Origin: Echinococcus granulosus
Lineage: Eukaryota; Platyhelminthes; Cestoda; Cyclophyllidea; Taeniidae
NCBI RefSeq assembly: GCF_000524195.1
Contig: NW_020170494.1
Location: forward strand, 175,366-239,365
Length of the DNA stretch: 64,000 nt
Direction: 5' to 3'
This document shows, in pieces, positions 40,828 to 56,000 of the stretch; position 1 is the stretch's first letter, and each line of letters starts with the position of its first letter. The notes under the pieces were generated by a model that searched no databases, was not told the origin of the DNA, and worked only from the letters and a program-made list of their open reading frames with translations. The translations under genes and the position numbers were made by a program.

Positions 40828-41968
40828 GGAGAGACCAGACTGATCTGGCAGCCACCCAGATCTACGCTACCTACTCTGCCAAAACAGGTAATCTGATGGA
40901 TGAGGTGCACATAGACGGAGTCCCAAAGTCTCCAAAGTCATCATGAGTCTCGGCGGTTGCTCTAATGATAAAAGACGGAAGTCTTCTGCCATACGTTGGT
41001 TATAGGGAACTAAACAAGGTAACAAAGAACGAGGTTTTGTCCTTACCTCACACAATTTATTTGTTAGACTTTCCACACGGGTAAATGTTGTTCCCCGAAT
41101 TGAATATGAGATCTTAGTATTGGCAAGTAACGATGGCGAAAACAATTCGTGAAAAGACAGCTTTTATAGTATCCAAGGTGTTTTACGAATGCCAGACGAC
41201 AACTTTTGGACTCTATCATGCAGCGATCACTCTGTCGGACCTGGATAACCTGTAGCAGATAATCTGGCGAAAGGCACAGAGACGGAATTCTCGAAGATTC
41301 AGAACGTTGGAGTAGACTTAACCAGTGGAATTGTTAACACGGTTCACGTACCTGCGAATAGTCCTCGAAGTGCTGACTTTTAGTCAAGTTTCTACGGAAT
41401 CAAATGGAACTTTCGAATTCTTAAAGACGGGCATGAAAGTTGGTCATCCACAGGGACGTGGACGAGTAGAACGAGCGAATAGAACTGCTCTAGGTTTTCA
41501 CTAAGGGCCCATGACCGCAGAGTTGGCATTCTTGCCTAGACAGGCTGGCGTCTCCTGGATCATAAAGATACAGTCCATACATCCATCGCCATTTCATATA
41601 TTAAAATGGCAGTGTTGGCTGACAATTTTTTGCCAACGTTAAAGCAACGAATCACAACGCTCCAGAGTACATGCTGCGACTGAAGCATAACACCGATTCT
41701 CAACCTCGTTCCCAAACCTCTAAGCTTATCGTGTGCCGGACAAAAGGCAAGCGCAGCCAACATGATGCCTATCAGAAGGGAAATCTATTGCAGCTCTACA
41801 GGCCTCCTTCTGCTCCTCAAGGCATGCCGCAAATTTAATCAGTGTTGGAACGAAGATGCGCTTTGAGTGATAAGATAATACACTCAACAAATTGTTTAAT
41901 CTGCAATGCACGGATCAGAGCCCAATCACTCATGGCACATCATAATAAAATACTTCCTCATAAAGTCA
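40828..41968 (+). mobile_element. Decayed Ty3/gypsy pol relic, unit 2 copy
   Basis: Identical copy of 4250-5390, with the same frameshift, stops and internal deletion. Shared decay shows that the insertion and its decay predate the duplication. Confidence 0.85.
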
Positions 41969-42673
41969 CACCATCTGTTGAATATGAGGATGGAACCTAC
42001 ATGCTAAAAGAGGAAAATGATTTATCAAAAATGGTGTGTGAAGATGAAGAGAGCAGAGCGACGGTGAGACCATGCACTATGCGGCTTTTTGAATAGGTCC
42101 TTGAGGTAGCAAGTGGGCCAATTTGACTAATCTTGTGATTGAGAGAACTCTTAGATCTTTGTGGAGGTGACACCCAATTCCCCATTAAACTTAGACCGCT
42201 TGTATAATCCTACGTTCCATCAATACATGCTGTGGTCTACAAACCATTTTTCCCCACTCAGGTAGGAGGGAGAAGCATCAGAGCTATTACAATTCTATTG
42301 AATGTTGCTTATTGTAAGCGGGATGTTTTCCATAACTTAGCAGCTCTGTTAATCAAAGTTGCTGCATAGTTACACATTTTTTGATCTGATGGAACATTAA
42401 GATCTTTAAAACAGGTGTTTAGGATACAAGATTTGAAATTAGGCTTCTATTATTTTTGGATTGGTTGGATAGCATCAGCTATGTGAAACACGCAAGTGGT
42501 ATAAATAGGACTTAACTGTGGTTGTTTAGGTACACGAATTGGATTTGTGGTCGTTCGTGCAGATGCCTTGCAAGGAAGCTGAAATGTAAATTACCATAAC
42601 GACGACCTGATTTTGGTTTATCTCATTTGATAGTGAGATACATTTGAATCATGGCGTGCCTTTGAGTCCTTGG

Positions 42674-44925
42674 TTATCGTTCCACGCTGGCTTTTTCACT
42701 TGCATCATCCGGTGTACCATACTTTCGCCTCACATGCTTCATTCTCTCAGGCATTCTAATTTGGTATTTTGCATTGTTGGCAGTATTTCGCAAGAAACTT
42801 GGCTTTCTCGCATCAGCTTTCAAGAGATGAATGTTATTTGAGGTCTCCAATTGTCTTTGGTAGCCACAAATGAAGCAGCCTTTGCGTTCTCTTTTGACAT
42901 CCTCTCGACCAAACGAGCCCTCAGCCCTTGGCATGGAGTTTGTTGATGTGACCTTCTTCTGAAAGAACTTGCCGTGAGAACCGCTCTGTGCTTGCACGTC
43001 CGATTCCACCAGTTGTGCGTGTTTTTTTTGTCCATTTATACCCTGATTCCAACGGGGACTATCACTCGGCTTCACCGATGGAGAGCCCACTATTAACGAG
43101 TTTTCAGGGCTCCTTTTATAGCTATTTCTTCTTGCCTTCCATAAAGTTAGCAGTGATTTTCCCTTCCTAGGACTATTGCTCATTTTTGGTATCGAGGATC
43201 CTACGTTTACTTTGCATTCGGGTTCATTGCTATTTTGTAAAAGCGAGTCATTATCATTGAGTCTGGAGGGGAAGTCATTTTTCCAGTGCCTTTTAAATTT
43301 TTCCACTTTATGGCGTCTTAAAGACAACTTTACTTTGCTTCCTCTGCAGCCGGAGCTAGATTTTTTAGATTTCTGCTGCAAGCATTCCACAGTTGTTCCA
43401 GCATTTGCATACCAATACATGGAACTATCAAGGTCGGCCTCCACAAATTGAATATACTCGCTTCCCGCAAGTGCATCCAGCGAGAAGCCAATGTCAAGCT
43501 TCAATTCTTCACAGTCTCCTGCTGACCCGCTGGTCGCACGACGCCGAGGAGTTACTAATTTACTTAACGCATTCGCTAATCTTTTCCTCAATCTAAAAGT
43601 TCCCATAGAGCGATTCGACTGCACAAGTCTTGACACATTGTTTGGTAGAATCCAGGGGTTCTTTGCTCCTTCCCACCATCTGCGAGACGGTTCTGTTTCT
43701 GAAGGATCTCCCGCTGACAGTCTATCAAGTTCTACCATTGATTTCAGCTTTGTAGGAAATGTGATCTGTGGAGAGTGGGGCAAGGTGATGTAAATGGTGC
43801 GCACACTGGCCAGACATTGTGATCGAAACACGTAAGTGGCACAAAAGATGCATTTCCGTTCCGCAAACCCACAAAGGGACTGAAGAAATCCCTCCTCATG
43901 GATTTCAGTTACAACTGGTGCAAATAATGGAGAGTGATCATTGCATATTGGTGAGGGTAAACAACGCTCGTTTGTGGAAGTAGCCTTCGGTCCATCCTCT
44001 TGAGGGACATTATCGAGCACAGTTTCGCTGGCTTTTAGCGCCTGAATGGTGCCGATCAGGCCTGCATAAATTTTGAATAATTGGTCCGCACGTAAAATCA
44101 CTTCATTGAGGCTCTCTAAAATTAAGTTTCTACTTTTTATTAACTGACTTTTATGGCTAATTTTGCGAACCTGAAAAATTTTTTAGGGCGAACGGTCACT
44201 TCTATGGGATTATTTGAGTGGTTCTAGTGAGTAATAACTTAATTTCAACTCATCCTAATAATAGGATTTGAACTTACCGTCAACATGAAGTAAATCCCCA
44301 GACGTCCCTAGTTCTTTGGTTGAGGATTCCATAGTTTCTGCTGTACTGATGCAATTTCGCGCGATTTCTGTGGATTTGATGCACTGCTCAAGAAGCAGGC
44401 CTAGATCCACCTCAATCCTGACAGTTTCAATTGGATCAGTATCACAAAGTGGATTCTTAATTTTGGCGATACCTGCAGCTCCACTTGAAAGAGTTATGTC
44501 TTCTTTCAAGTCATATTTCTCCACTTGGAGTAAGTGCTTAGTATTGTCGTGGTTGGCACACCGCGCTACCTTTCAAATTACAAACACTCACAATTAATAA
44601 ATCTCATCTAGCGGGTTACAAAACTTGGTTCACGTGTAACTTTATTGTGGAAAATAAACTTGTAATCGGTAAATTTTAAGTGACGTAGTTTGAATTGAAT
44701 AGTAATGCTGAAGACATCGTTATTTTAGAATTTTATATTTTTTAATGATCTGTCGGAAAGTTTCAATCCTCTCTTAAAAGCAGTACATCATCCTACCTCT
44801 TTTTCTAGTTTCTTGTCTGTTAACTTCATCGTCACGCCAAGCCTTGGCAATGCTTTTGTGAGAATCCCTGAGGCTCCGATAATCTGCGAAAACAGTGTAC
44901 TCAAATCATTATTGTTCCTATTCAT
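42674..44925 (-). CDS. Unknown basic Ser/Lys/Arg-rich protein, unit 2 copy
   Basis: Exons 44797-44925, 44278-44569 and 42674-44115, identical to the copy at 6096-8347. All exons, splice sites and about 2 kb of 5' flank are included, so it would be a complete second gene if the duplication is real. Confidence 0.73.
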
Positions 44926-45818
44926 ATTAAAGCGTAGATCAGGAGGAGGTGACGAAGTATTCGCCCACAATCTGCTTGCAAAGGTAAGTTATAAATGCTT
45001 AAATATATTTCAAAATACCACACCAGTGTGCTAAGCAGTCCGATGTTAAAAACTGTCAGAAAAATCAATAATCACATAATTTTGAAATTTATTTTGTCTT
45101 AAAAATGAAACCTGTCACCATAATGGTAGCGTCCATTAAATGCTTACGGCGGATGCGTCCATCCGCAGTGCTCGAACAAGGTCAACTTAGTAGAGAAGTA
45201 CTTTTGCAGGAAAAACTTAACTGACTTGTTCAACAAAACTCAGCTTTCCTTGCATGACTTTAATCATTTCACTGCTTTAAATGTAACTGTGTTTTTCAAA
45301 CATCCTGAGGTAGCAGAAAAACCTCTTGGTAAATATGTCTCTGAGGTAAACCGTAGAGTTAGCGGTGGACTGAAGTGCCGTTACAAGTAAGCGTAGAAAT
45401 TCAAAAAGCCTTCTAGAGCCGGGTGCAAAAAACATACTTGTAGCAAGCCAGGATTCTGTTTAAGTGTATTTTTGAATGCAGTAGCTGGCGGTTTTACTTT
45501 TGCTCTGTGGCATGGCTGTTGGTCCACGCTAGTAGCGTGATTTAACGATACGACTTCAGGGAAAACCCAGGTCAGTGCATCTATACAACAAAATTAAAAA
45601 GGCGTAATCACATTGTATCATTGTGCAAGCACATGCAAGCAAATTGTGTGCAATGCATCGGTTGTTTAACTCTCGGTTTGGGTAAAGGGCCACTTTGTGT
45701 CTCGGCTATTGTACCTTCGTCATGTAGGTAGGCCTTTGAGTCACGCAAGTAGTCTCAACTCCTTCTGTATGCTAGACATATATTCTGCTCGGGGCGCTAC
45801 TTTCGCCTCGTAAAAACA

Positions 45819-46103
45819 TTAGACCGATTGGTGTTTAAGTGTTAGATTCTTGCAGCACTTGTTGGCGATATGACATGCTATGCGGGAGGGAACTCACAGT
45901 GAGAACTTATCTAAGACAGCAATTTATTTCTAGCACTTCAAAACTCTCCTGAAGACGAAAGAAGACATAATACCAGCTGGGAAAATGTGTTGTCAGCGTA
46001 CTAAGGGTTTGGGACTACTGATGTATCCTGAGGCCAGACCACTCGCCGCAGGTATAATGGCGGAGTCCCTAAGCGACTTGTTACCAAAACAGCGAATTAA
46101 ACA
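45819..46103 (+). repeat. LTR-like fragment B, unit 2 copy
   Basis: Identical copy of 9241-9525. Confidence 0.4.
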
Positions 46104-46988
46104 CACAACTAACCCACTAGTATTCTCGCCCGATAATCAACACCATGAGCATGAAGATTCCAGATCTAAATCACCATAAAATAATCGGGATTGGCAAATG
46201 CGCATATCTGGGTTATAATTCATCATGCCATTATGTAAAAATGGCTTTAAATTTTGTTAAAGGAAATTAACCTCCATGCTTGCATGGTAATCATATGACA
46301 AAAGCGCAGTTAAGAGTCGAAAATGCACTAATTTTGTTCCTTATTTGTGTTGCATAAACCTATACTAATTAACAGATGACAAGGGTTTCTTAGCCTAACC
46401 TTAGAATTCCCATTTTTTGGGTATCGTTTGGTAGCAAATCAAACGCTTACTGAACCAATTATCGTTCGACCTTGCATGGAGTAGTTAGATTTGTGTGCTG
46501 TTACATCAACCGAAGCAGAGGAATCAGCTATCATCTCTCTGTGACAATAAAGTCTTCACGTAGCTTCTAGATCCTTATTATAAGAAAACAGCCAATAAGT
46601 TCTCTGCAGTAATTTCAATGCATTAATCCATCATCACAAAATTTCGTTCACATAAGGTGTGTTTTGGTACTTGAGTATTTTACACATGCTATGGAAACAC
46701 TCGTTAGGTCCAACGCTAATCAAGTTGGCGCTTTTCTTTCCAGTTTCTCTTACTGCGTTTTTTGAGTGTGTTGCTTCCTGCTTCCCCTACAGGATTGATT
46801 TCTAGATGATTACCTGACTCCACGGACTAGTTATAGAGATTTACCTATGCTGTGAATATTCTGTTTATTTGCGCTATTTTACAATCGAATTTTCATTCTT
46901 TCACTTCTGTGGTACTGCTTGTGAATGATTGCATTTAAATGTTGAATAACTTGACGTTTGTCGTCATAAGCACAGAGACTCAGTTTCG

Positions 46989-47006
46989 TGTCTCGCTCTT
47001 TGCAGA
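46989..47006 (+). promoter_or_regulatory. Candidate spliced-leader acceptor of YDJC copy 2
   Basis: Identical to 10411-10428: pyrimidine tract and cag directly before an in-frame ACA codon, with no ATG in the exon before the conserved ADD motif. Confidence 0.5.
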
Positions 47007-50000
47007 CATCCCAATTGGCCATTGTTGCTGACGACGGTTTTTATGCTGACCGGAGAGATGTGGCCCTGGTCGAATGCTGGAAGCATGGAGCTGTCACCGA
47101 CGTCTCCGTATTGATGAATGGCGGTGTTGTGCGCTCTTCCACCACGCCCGCTACCTCTGTACTCCTCAACTACTGCATGCAGGAAGCCGCCCTTCCTGGT
47201 TCAGTTTTTTTTCTTTCTAAATTTTGAAGCACTTATTTCACTCAGAAGTGAAATGGAGTGTGGTTCAACTTAGGTTGCGAAAGCAGTGTTTGTTCACTTC
47301 TTGAAAAATAATATTTAAGAGTGGTCTTAGGATCTTTCTAGTTCTAATCTGTCTAAATAAGGTTTGGTAAGTGATACTTTCATTTGTGCTTAAAATTATG
47401 ACGAATAATGAGCACCACTAACAGTATTTTCTTTCGATTCATTCCTTGATTAATTTATAGTTGAATCGATGCTTTAGTATGAATATCGTCTAGTGATTTA
47501 CTTTGGTTGAGTTCCAATCGAATAAAAGGTTTCTTCATTTTGGGCATTTTTTTGAAGCTTATCAATTTTTCTCTCTCAGGCTTGCATATCAACCTTTCAG
47601 AGGGGGAGCCATTAAGTACCAAAGGATCTATAAGCTCTCTTCTAGAAGACGGGACGGGTCTATTTTATGGAAAGGCGAATTTGCGGAGGAACTTGCAGAC
47701 GGTACACTTATGGCACGTTGAAATCGAAATTGAGCGGCAAATAATAAAGTTCGAAAAATTGTTTGGTGTATCGCCTCTACGAGTTGATGGACATCAGCAC
47801 TGTCATGTTTTGCCAGGTCTGCTGGTTGTCAGTTGTCATCTCATTGTAATCGGAGCAAAAATTAGGGAATTATTGCATTACCTTTAAGGCATTGTCGAAG
47901 TGCTCTGTCGTCTCCTACCTCGGCACAGTGTGTCCTGGATCCGATTGCCTGAAGAAGTCGTGTTGAAGCAAAGGGACTCTCAAATGCTGTTTTCCAGAAT
48001 GAACTTAGCCGGTGAGATGAAAAATATATTCTACTTATTTGGGTTAGTAAATAAGTATCGATGCTATACCAATTCCTTGCGCTTTCTTCCCGTGCTCCTA
48101 ATTCTGTCTTGAAGACGCAGAATGACGACACCCGCATGGAAATTTTGGTCTGTGAATTAGTACACGAATTGACTTATGTCTTGGAATCCTATCACGATCC
48201 CAAAAGGTAGACATAATTTAGATCAGCTGGAGGTGTGACCTGAAGGTCATTCCGTCAGTAATCATTTTATTTCCTTCAATAGGTGAATCTCCAATAGACT
48301 TTTACCGTGAAGTTTCCAGTCAAGCCGCTGCAGCACGTGTTCATTTTCAGTCTGCAGGTTTGAAGTGAGTTTAATTTGCGATATTTAAATTACACGCTTC
48401 TACGAAATGCGGAACTTGGAAAATGCTTTAATAAAAGTTGATTTATTGCAGAGTGGAAATGGTTTTATTTTCCCTATTTACGCTCAGGCCACTGAAATTG
48501 AAGTATACACAGCACGCGGTGATTAGCAATGGAATCGTTTTGTAATTTTCTTTTTATCAAAACGTTTTCTAGTGTTAGATTTTGATAGACTCATATTTAT
48601 TGTCCACATTTATTAAAGCAGTGCTAAGTCAACCTTTTAGGCTTTACTGTGATTTGTGATATTATCAGATTGAAAGGGATGAAGATTTAAGGCATTATTT
48701 GAGCGTGTGGGTTATTGCGTTCTCTCTCCGTAAAACATCGACCTCTACATGTTTTATTCCTGCTCTTTCATATTTTCTCTAAGTTAAATAGTCGTTCACT
48801 GTTTACGGCACTTCGTATTTTATGGCCACCCGCATGATGGACCTTTCAAATTGCTTGTTTTTCCACATCTCCATAGGAGGACAAGCAAAATTTAGTTGGA
48901 AGAAAGTATATTTCTACTACGATCAATTTTCTGAAAAAAAGTATTTCCAATTGGAGAAACATCTGCCAAGTTTTAGATGATCTATCATCTCTATCCGGGC
49001 TATTTCTTCTAGATAAGAACCACGTTTCTCTTCTTTACTCCAAAATTTGTATGGAATGATGGATGCTTGTTAATGCTATCCCTTTAAGTTCTTGGAATAT
49101 TCTTTCCCATTTAACAAAAGGGAATTTAGTTTCTTCAAGATTCGCAAAATTTATTTTCCCCTTTCTTTGGTCATAACGTCCTGATTCCATTCATTAAATT
49201 CTTCAAAACAGTTGGTATTGTGGCCCCAGAGGACGTGATAAGGCCTACCCGTGTAAAAGAACGGATTATTAGCAGATTTGGAGTGCAAAAGGGGCCCGGA
49301 AATGAAAGGTGGGGTCGAGAGTCTGCGCCACCAAGATGGTGGTGCAATCTGTGGCGATTGAAGACCCCGCTTGGCTAGATAGCCATCCCAATACATATCG
49401 TTTCACCATCATTTCATCTGTAATTTGATGTGATTGCCAGCGTACTGCCGTGAGTTTGTTGTTGCCGTACCGCCTTATTCTCACCTCTTCATTGATGAAG
49501 TCTCTTCAGGTAGATGAAGCAGGATATTTGAGTTTTTCTGATTTCGCTTAACACATACGCAATTGCAGGTGTCAATTGACAGTACCCTCTCAATGAAGTG
49601 ACAAGCTGAATGCGACCTCTGTAGAAGTCTTGCCTTGTCCTCTCACTCGTCATGGGCCCATGCACTTCGCAAAAACTGACACAACCAAACACAACCTCTA
49701 ACTTCGTGGAAAGCTTTGAGTAAACAGTCTGGTCACATGGAAGAAGTTATAGTTATGGTGAGCCAAGGCCTCCCAAAGTGCGTTGTCTTGCGCAGTTCTG
49801 CTTATGTCTTAAAGAATACAAACATCTACTATGGAGATTTTTAACTCCTTTCAAAGTATGTATCCGCTGTACTTCGTGCAGATGGCGTTTTAGCAGGAAC
49901 ACCTTGTGCACGTAAAAATGTCAGGCATTCCTCCTAGTTATGACATTTGCTTCTAATCAAGAGTTGAATTGTACTTTTACAGCAAAGTACGTCAGTGTGT

Positions 50001-53000
50001 GCGAGTGCCTTGACGATACCTTACTTCCACTGTCGTTTGGTACATACCACCCACATATTTCGTTCACTAATGCAGTGCCTTTAATCCATCAATAGTTAAA
50101 AAGAGAATGGAGTTCGTGTGGATCCACTTAGTTGAAAGGTAAATGCAATGTGCTGCATTTAAAGTCAATCTTGTAGCAGGCAATAAGGTCCTTCTCCGCC
50201 TTCTCGACTAGGATCAGCGTCTTAGGGGAACGCCAAGCACCAAATTTAGGATACTTTGGTGGTCTAACGTGACACTGCCCTTAATTTCTGCAGAGTTTAT
50301 TTATAACATACGGTAAACGTATGCGACATTGAGTTCAAAGGAAATGAAATGGGGCGGATTGGAGAAACGGTATAATGCACGCTTCTATTTTTACAATGGA
50401 CCTTGAAACATCCATCCGCACATGTGGGCTACAATACACTGCGACTGTACTGAGAAACCGGCCAATTCGGCTGCTGCTCAAACCTAGAAGAATGTGATTG
50501 TTCTCTGACTGAGAGCATCCTGCATTTATTTTCTTGTTAGGAAATCAACTACCATCTCCAAGACACAGTGGGCGCAGTAGCTTTTTGTGAGTTTTTAAAT
50601 AATACCCCACATATTTGTGACGCTGGGCTCAGATAAGAAAATGAAGGCGTCGTATGTATGACACCGATAGCGAGTACCTTAAGTGTGGCTACAATGTATA
50701 ACTGTAAGTTAACTGTGCGCTGAACTACTCGAGACCACCAAAAAGTGGAATGGGAGAATCAACATTCTGCTGCCGTGGTCTACGATTCTCCTTGAAATTA
50801 CACCGATTCTCGCCTGTCGTCGAAACCTCCATGGAACCAGTGTCTCTTCAAGTAATACCTCGGGGTTTCGGCAAGTAAATGAACTGGACTTGTCATTTAA
50901 AATCCACAATTTTGGGTTGCAGCTAATTTGTTTCGCAGTAGTTTGTAATCATGATCGCCACTTTGCAATGTAGTCCCTTCCCTCTACTCATAGTTTGCGT
51001 CCACTTTCTGGTAATATTGGATTCCCCTGGAAGAAATGACGGCGATGTTAACCAACCGTTATTAATCTTTTGACCTAATGAGGGTTTGGTGAAGTGTCAA
51101 GTAAATTTCTAAAGTCCTACGAATAGTGGTGTATAAATTGGGAACTCTGTTCCTGCTCATTGTTTTGGGATCTCATTACAAGTGATCCAAAATACGACAT
51201 TTTTGAAGTCGTGCAATTTGTGTGTTAATTTGTCACAGTGACGTGTGTAAACTAAAATGAACACCCTTTTCGAGCATTACTTTGATGATGGCCGCCAGTT
51301 TGTCCACTACGTTTAGGCTTGTATCTCATACGATGACTGCTTTTTTGAAGTGCGTGTCAAGCATTACCAAAGGTCTATTACTTTTCTATGGCTTACTTCG
51401 GTTTTATGTAAACACAGTCTTACATTCCTTCTTATTTGTGATTTTCGTCCATACCTTGATTCAATTCAAACTGCTTCTAACCCTGGAAATTGTCCTAGTC
51501 CCACGTACAGATTGATTTCGAAAAATGAGGTGGATAAGGACTCAGTCATTTTGACCAAGATATACTTTCTATGAAACCTTCTGCATGCCTGTTACATGCA
51601 ATTTGGTTTTGCATTGAGCTAAATTGAATCGCACTGCACGCTAAAAGTATGCTGTGATTTTCTGTGGGCATTCTTGTTCCTGAGATAGACCAATGATGGT
51701 ATCTGGACTTCAAGTCTTATCATTGCTTAATTAAATGGCCTTTTTTCGTGCTAATGGCAAGTCATCATCAGGGGCCTAAGCTATTAGTGTGTCTTAGATT
51801 CTTCATTAAATTTATCAGCACAGCTTACATGTTAGTCTAATTGCTTTTTTCAAAACCCTTCACTGATATCAGAGGCTTGTTTTGCCTCCATTTTGGATCT
51901 CTAAGGTTTTATATTGCTGAACTGCGTTCTGTTCCAAAAAGTCCTTTCTCTAAATTCAATCACTAGTCTTTTCTCCGCTAAATTTATCTCGATTTAAACG
52001 TACTACAACGGCTTTTAAACCCTAAATTGCTATCTCTTGCCTCATGCTTATTTCGCACAGTATCGTGCTTTACAATTTCATTCAGAGCAAAAATTGTTGT
52101 CCGTCTTGCTACATTTCTTTCCTGTCTGGTGTTTTGTCCCCGTGCACCGTTAGGCTGCATTGACGGATTTACTTTTTAAACGAATATACCCGTTTTCACT
52201 TTTCATTTGCCAAAAATGGGCTAATGAACTCATTCCTCTACATCCGGCACAGTTCCCACGTTTTTGCCACGTATAACAACCACTTTTACCCATAAACAAC
52301 TGCATTTCTTTGGGGCGACTCTCTTTTTAAAAGCGTTTGATTACTCTTTCTTGGAATTTTTTGCGGTGGTCCTTTGCAATTTGATTAAGTTCTTCAAATT
52401 TTTATTTTTAAACCCTAAGTACCTCCCCTTATTCGCAACGTCCTTCTTGCTGACAAGACTTCCATTTTTTTACTTGGATCACAAATTAATTCCACTCCTG
52501 TTGCCGAACAATGACTAGGGTATTTCCTTGAATAATTTCTAGTGGAAGATATTTAATTGTTGCGTTTGTAATGATTTGCGCCCTTTGCATCATATTTCGG
52601 TACATGATATTTGTTGTAACCTGTAGGGACCTATAATTTGCGATTGCCCATTTGCGTCACAGGGCATAGGTATGCCTCCTACTATTTTGGAACCTTGTGT
52701 AATTAAATGTCGGTTGAATCTGATGTAACTCGAGTTTGTCTGCTCAATGAAGCATAAGTCTCTAGTAAAACTTGAAGAAGGAACGATATGTGGTAGTAGG
52801 ACGTTTAGGCCTGAAATTACTGAATTACTAGTCAAAAATGCATCAAGCTGATGATGACTCACTAAAATATTCCTGATAATGAAGGCTTTTTTCTCCGCTG
52901 AGCTTTTGCTGCGGTTTGACGTGCGTGATTAAACAATTCGTTTGCACGCGTAGATGTCTTATGGGTCAGCAAACGGCAATAACTCTAAAAAGCTACCAAC

Positions 53001-56000
53001 TTTTCATTATTTCGGTCACATACTTCATAGAAATGCGCCGTTTTTAGAATGTTTACTGCATGAATTGGGATGAAGCCTATCATTTTTACCGAAATGTTAA
53101 GCAAACGAACAAATCATTGGTTGCCTCCAACAGATCCACTGTCTAACGCCTTCAAAACATCAATTCATCTGTAGTAGGCTACGCCTACTTTGTATGCGAT
53201 GAGCTATAAACAAGGTTGTTCATTGTGAGTTTTTTCTGAGAAATATGCAACTCGGAGGTGTGTATGAAAACTTCTTCTTGCGAAACAGCCGTGATTGGTC
53301 CGACTGTGTGAAGGGAGGCCTATCCTTACAAGATAACATAAAACTCTATATCGCGAAACTTACCTGTCAGAAGATTTGCACTTTAGGGTAGGACAGATGG
53401 AGAAGCTACCTGGTCATCTTTTTTATACCCTCGATATCTCCTACTGATGGCTATCGCCTTGGCATTTGGCTGTCGCATACGAAATGGGCATTTGGCTAGG
53501 CTTGCAAGCTTGTGCCTCCTCGGGAAAGAATTATACCTTGTAGTGATGATTACTTCAATGAATGAGATTCTAAAGTTTTTTAGCTACTTATTTCCTATTA
53601 TAAGAGGCCGCATGAGTTTATTTGGTTAAGCTGTATCAACCATATTCTTACAACATGATTATCTGACATTCTTAGGAGTGCAAAATGATGTCAATCGCCT
53701 CTTCAGGAGCACAATCTGTCAACTTGCACGTCAATAAGCTTTTTGTAACTTGTCGTTTTTTCCAAAATGCTTATCCAACGAAGCCTTTGCTACATCGCCG
53801 ACGTATGTAATTTTCATAACGGCGACTGGTTTTTCGCAAGCGTGGGCTCTTGAACGCTTTTAAATGCTGTTTTGTGGGTTTTTCCTTCATCCTCTAGTTT
53901 TACAAATCAGTCCCAGTTCGTACAGTTTCAGCAGTTTTCTCCTAACTGCACAATTTTGTTTTTCGCTCTGGATTGAAAATGCACCGATTAAGTGACTAAC
54001 TGTTTGTACAATGAATTAGTATGGGAGAATCTCGGCGATCTCGCACTTTCAATTAAAATTCAAAATCTCATTCGCGACTAAGTGAATCTAACCGCCGAGT
54101 TGAAGCCGAATTAAGCTGATCACGTTAAACTCGGTCAAATGAGTTGTTTTCTTTGGTTTTCATGTTTCTATCAATCAACCAATTCCTCTGGTTTACTAGA
54201 GTATTGCCAGAAAATTCAATTGAATTGTTTTTTTTTTTGCTTACTTGAAGTAGTGCTTCTAATATCATCTGATATATCAATCCTTATGTTGGTTAACCTC
54301 CAAAATCCTGTGCTTCCTTGATTCGAAACTACATGAATTTTGCTTGTTTTATTGACCAGAAGGTTTGCTTTCTGACCCCAATCTCGGGTTTTTGGTAATA
54401 AAAAAGTTGGTCATCTTTAGCTTTACTCCATAAAACCTCGAACTTGGCGACATTGTTGTCAAATGAGTTGCGATATTATTCCTGCTTCTCGAAGTTGATT
54501 CTACTAAAAGGAGACTTATTTGATGGTGTTTGCACAAGCATGCCATGCGTTGTGCCTGGAGAATGAAGAGTGCGATATGGGTTCACACTTTTGTGACCTT
54601 TATGGCCAGTTAAGTACGATGACCTCTGCAGAACAACAAATTGCCACTGTATTTTAGTAAAAATATGATTCACAGTAACTCCGTTGTGAGGGCCTGTCTC
54701 AAAGAAAAGTCGCCAATTCCGACTCATTGAAGATTTGTTCTACTTAGAATTATTCTGCTTATAAACCAAAAAGCACAATTATCCTCAGAAAATGTCTGTG
54801 TCCCGTCTACTTTGGTGTTTTAAACTCAATCAATCCAGTGGCGACGCTATTTGGTAAAATTCACCATCATTAGGCAGATGTTCACGAACGTGGTAAATTG
54901 AAGACACGGTGTTGACTAATCCATTGTTTATGACCTTATTTAACATGCTTACACCATCCAATTTTCAGCTTTACACTATTGCCTAGCACACAATAGTGTT
55001 GCCAGATATCTAATTTCACCAGGTAGACTAGAAGAACCGGGTGTGCAGGGGTTACGTTATTCCCCTAGTCAGGCGTTTTGCGCAACCAATTTCTCTATTT
55101 ATCCAAAACTGTGGCCCCTAATGTGACACCATTGGCAACACGTATTACCTTCACCTTTGTTCCTTCATCCCATTTCTCAATTCCGTTTAGTGTCTGCGCT
55201 CAAATAAGTGTTTCGGCTACAAATATGCGTTTGGTTTTGATTCTAGTCACCTCATAACGGCAACTCCTCTCATCACAAATTCACCGGGTGTACGCCTTCA
55301 TTTAGTGGAATGAATTCGGGACTATGCTGCTTCTGCTGGGTGAATAATTTGGCAAAGTGGGCGAATTCATGTGGGAGTAAAATTTCCACGTGAAAATAGC
55401 TTTGTCTTCCAGGAATGCTCACTGAGATGGACTCTAGGTCTTTTTCAAGCGTCCAGCACTTTCATTTCGAAACGAACATCATTATCGCTATCACCCAGGT
55501 GGAGTGATTTATTATGTTTGTCAAAAAATTGTATCATCCCAATCTCATTATGTTTCACTTTCCTTTTCAAATAAACCGCGTTTGGTAAGGCGCGTGTGCG
55601 ATGTTTTATTTCATCCGAGATCTTACTGTTGTTTCCCACTCTTACACGAATTTCACAATTAAAACTGTAGAGAATGTGAATATAAATGGGATTTCATCGA
55701 TATATAATCCCGACAAATCGTTTTAAAATGCCACCTTAGGAAATCCCTGTGCATGCAGTGAAAGTCCTTAAACCTTCCCATTTTGTATCTGTTCAATCCG
55801 CACCTCGATCTCCAGGCATGATTGTCCAGAAGCGTCGCAATTTTCCGTTTGTTTAAACAAAAAGTTTTATTTTAAGCATAGCCTGTGGGATGAATTTGGA
55901 CTATCGGAACTAATAGGTCAATAGGTTTACCAAAAACATCGAAAACACGTCCTTTGCACTGAAGAAGTGATCAGTACACTTTGAATTGACGAAATAAGAA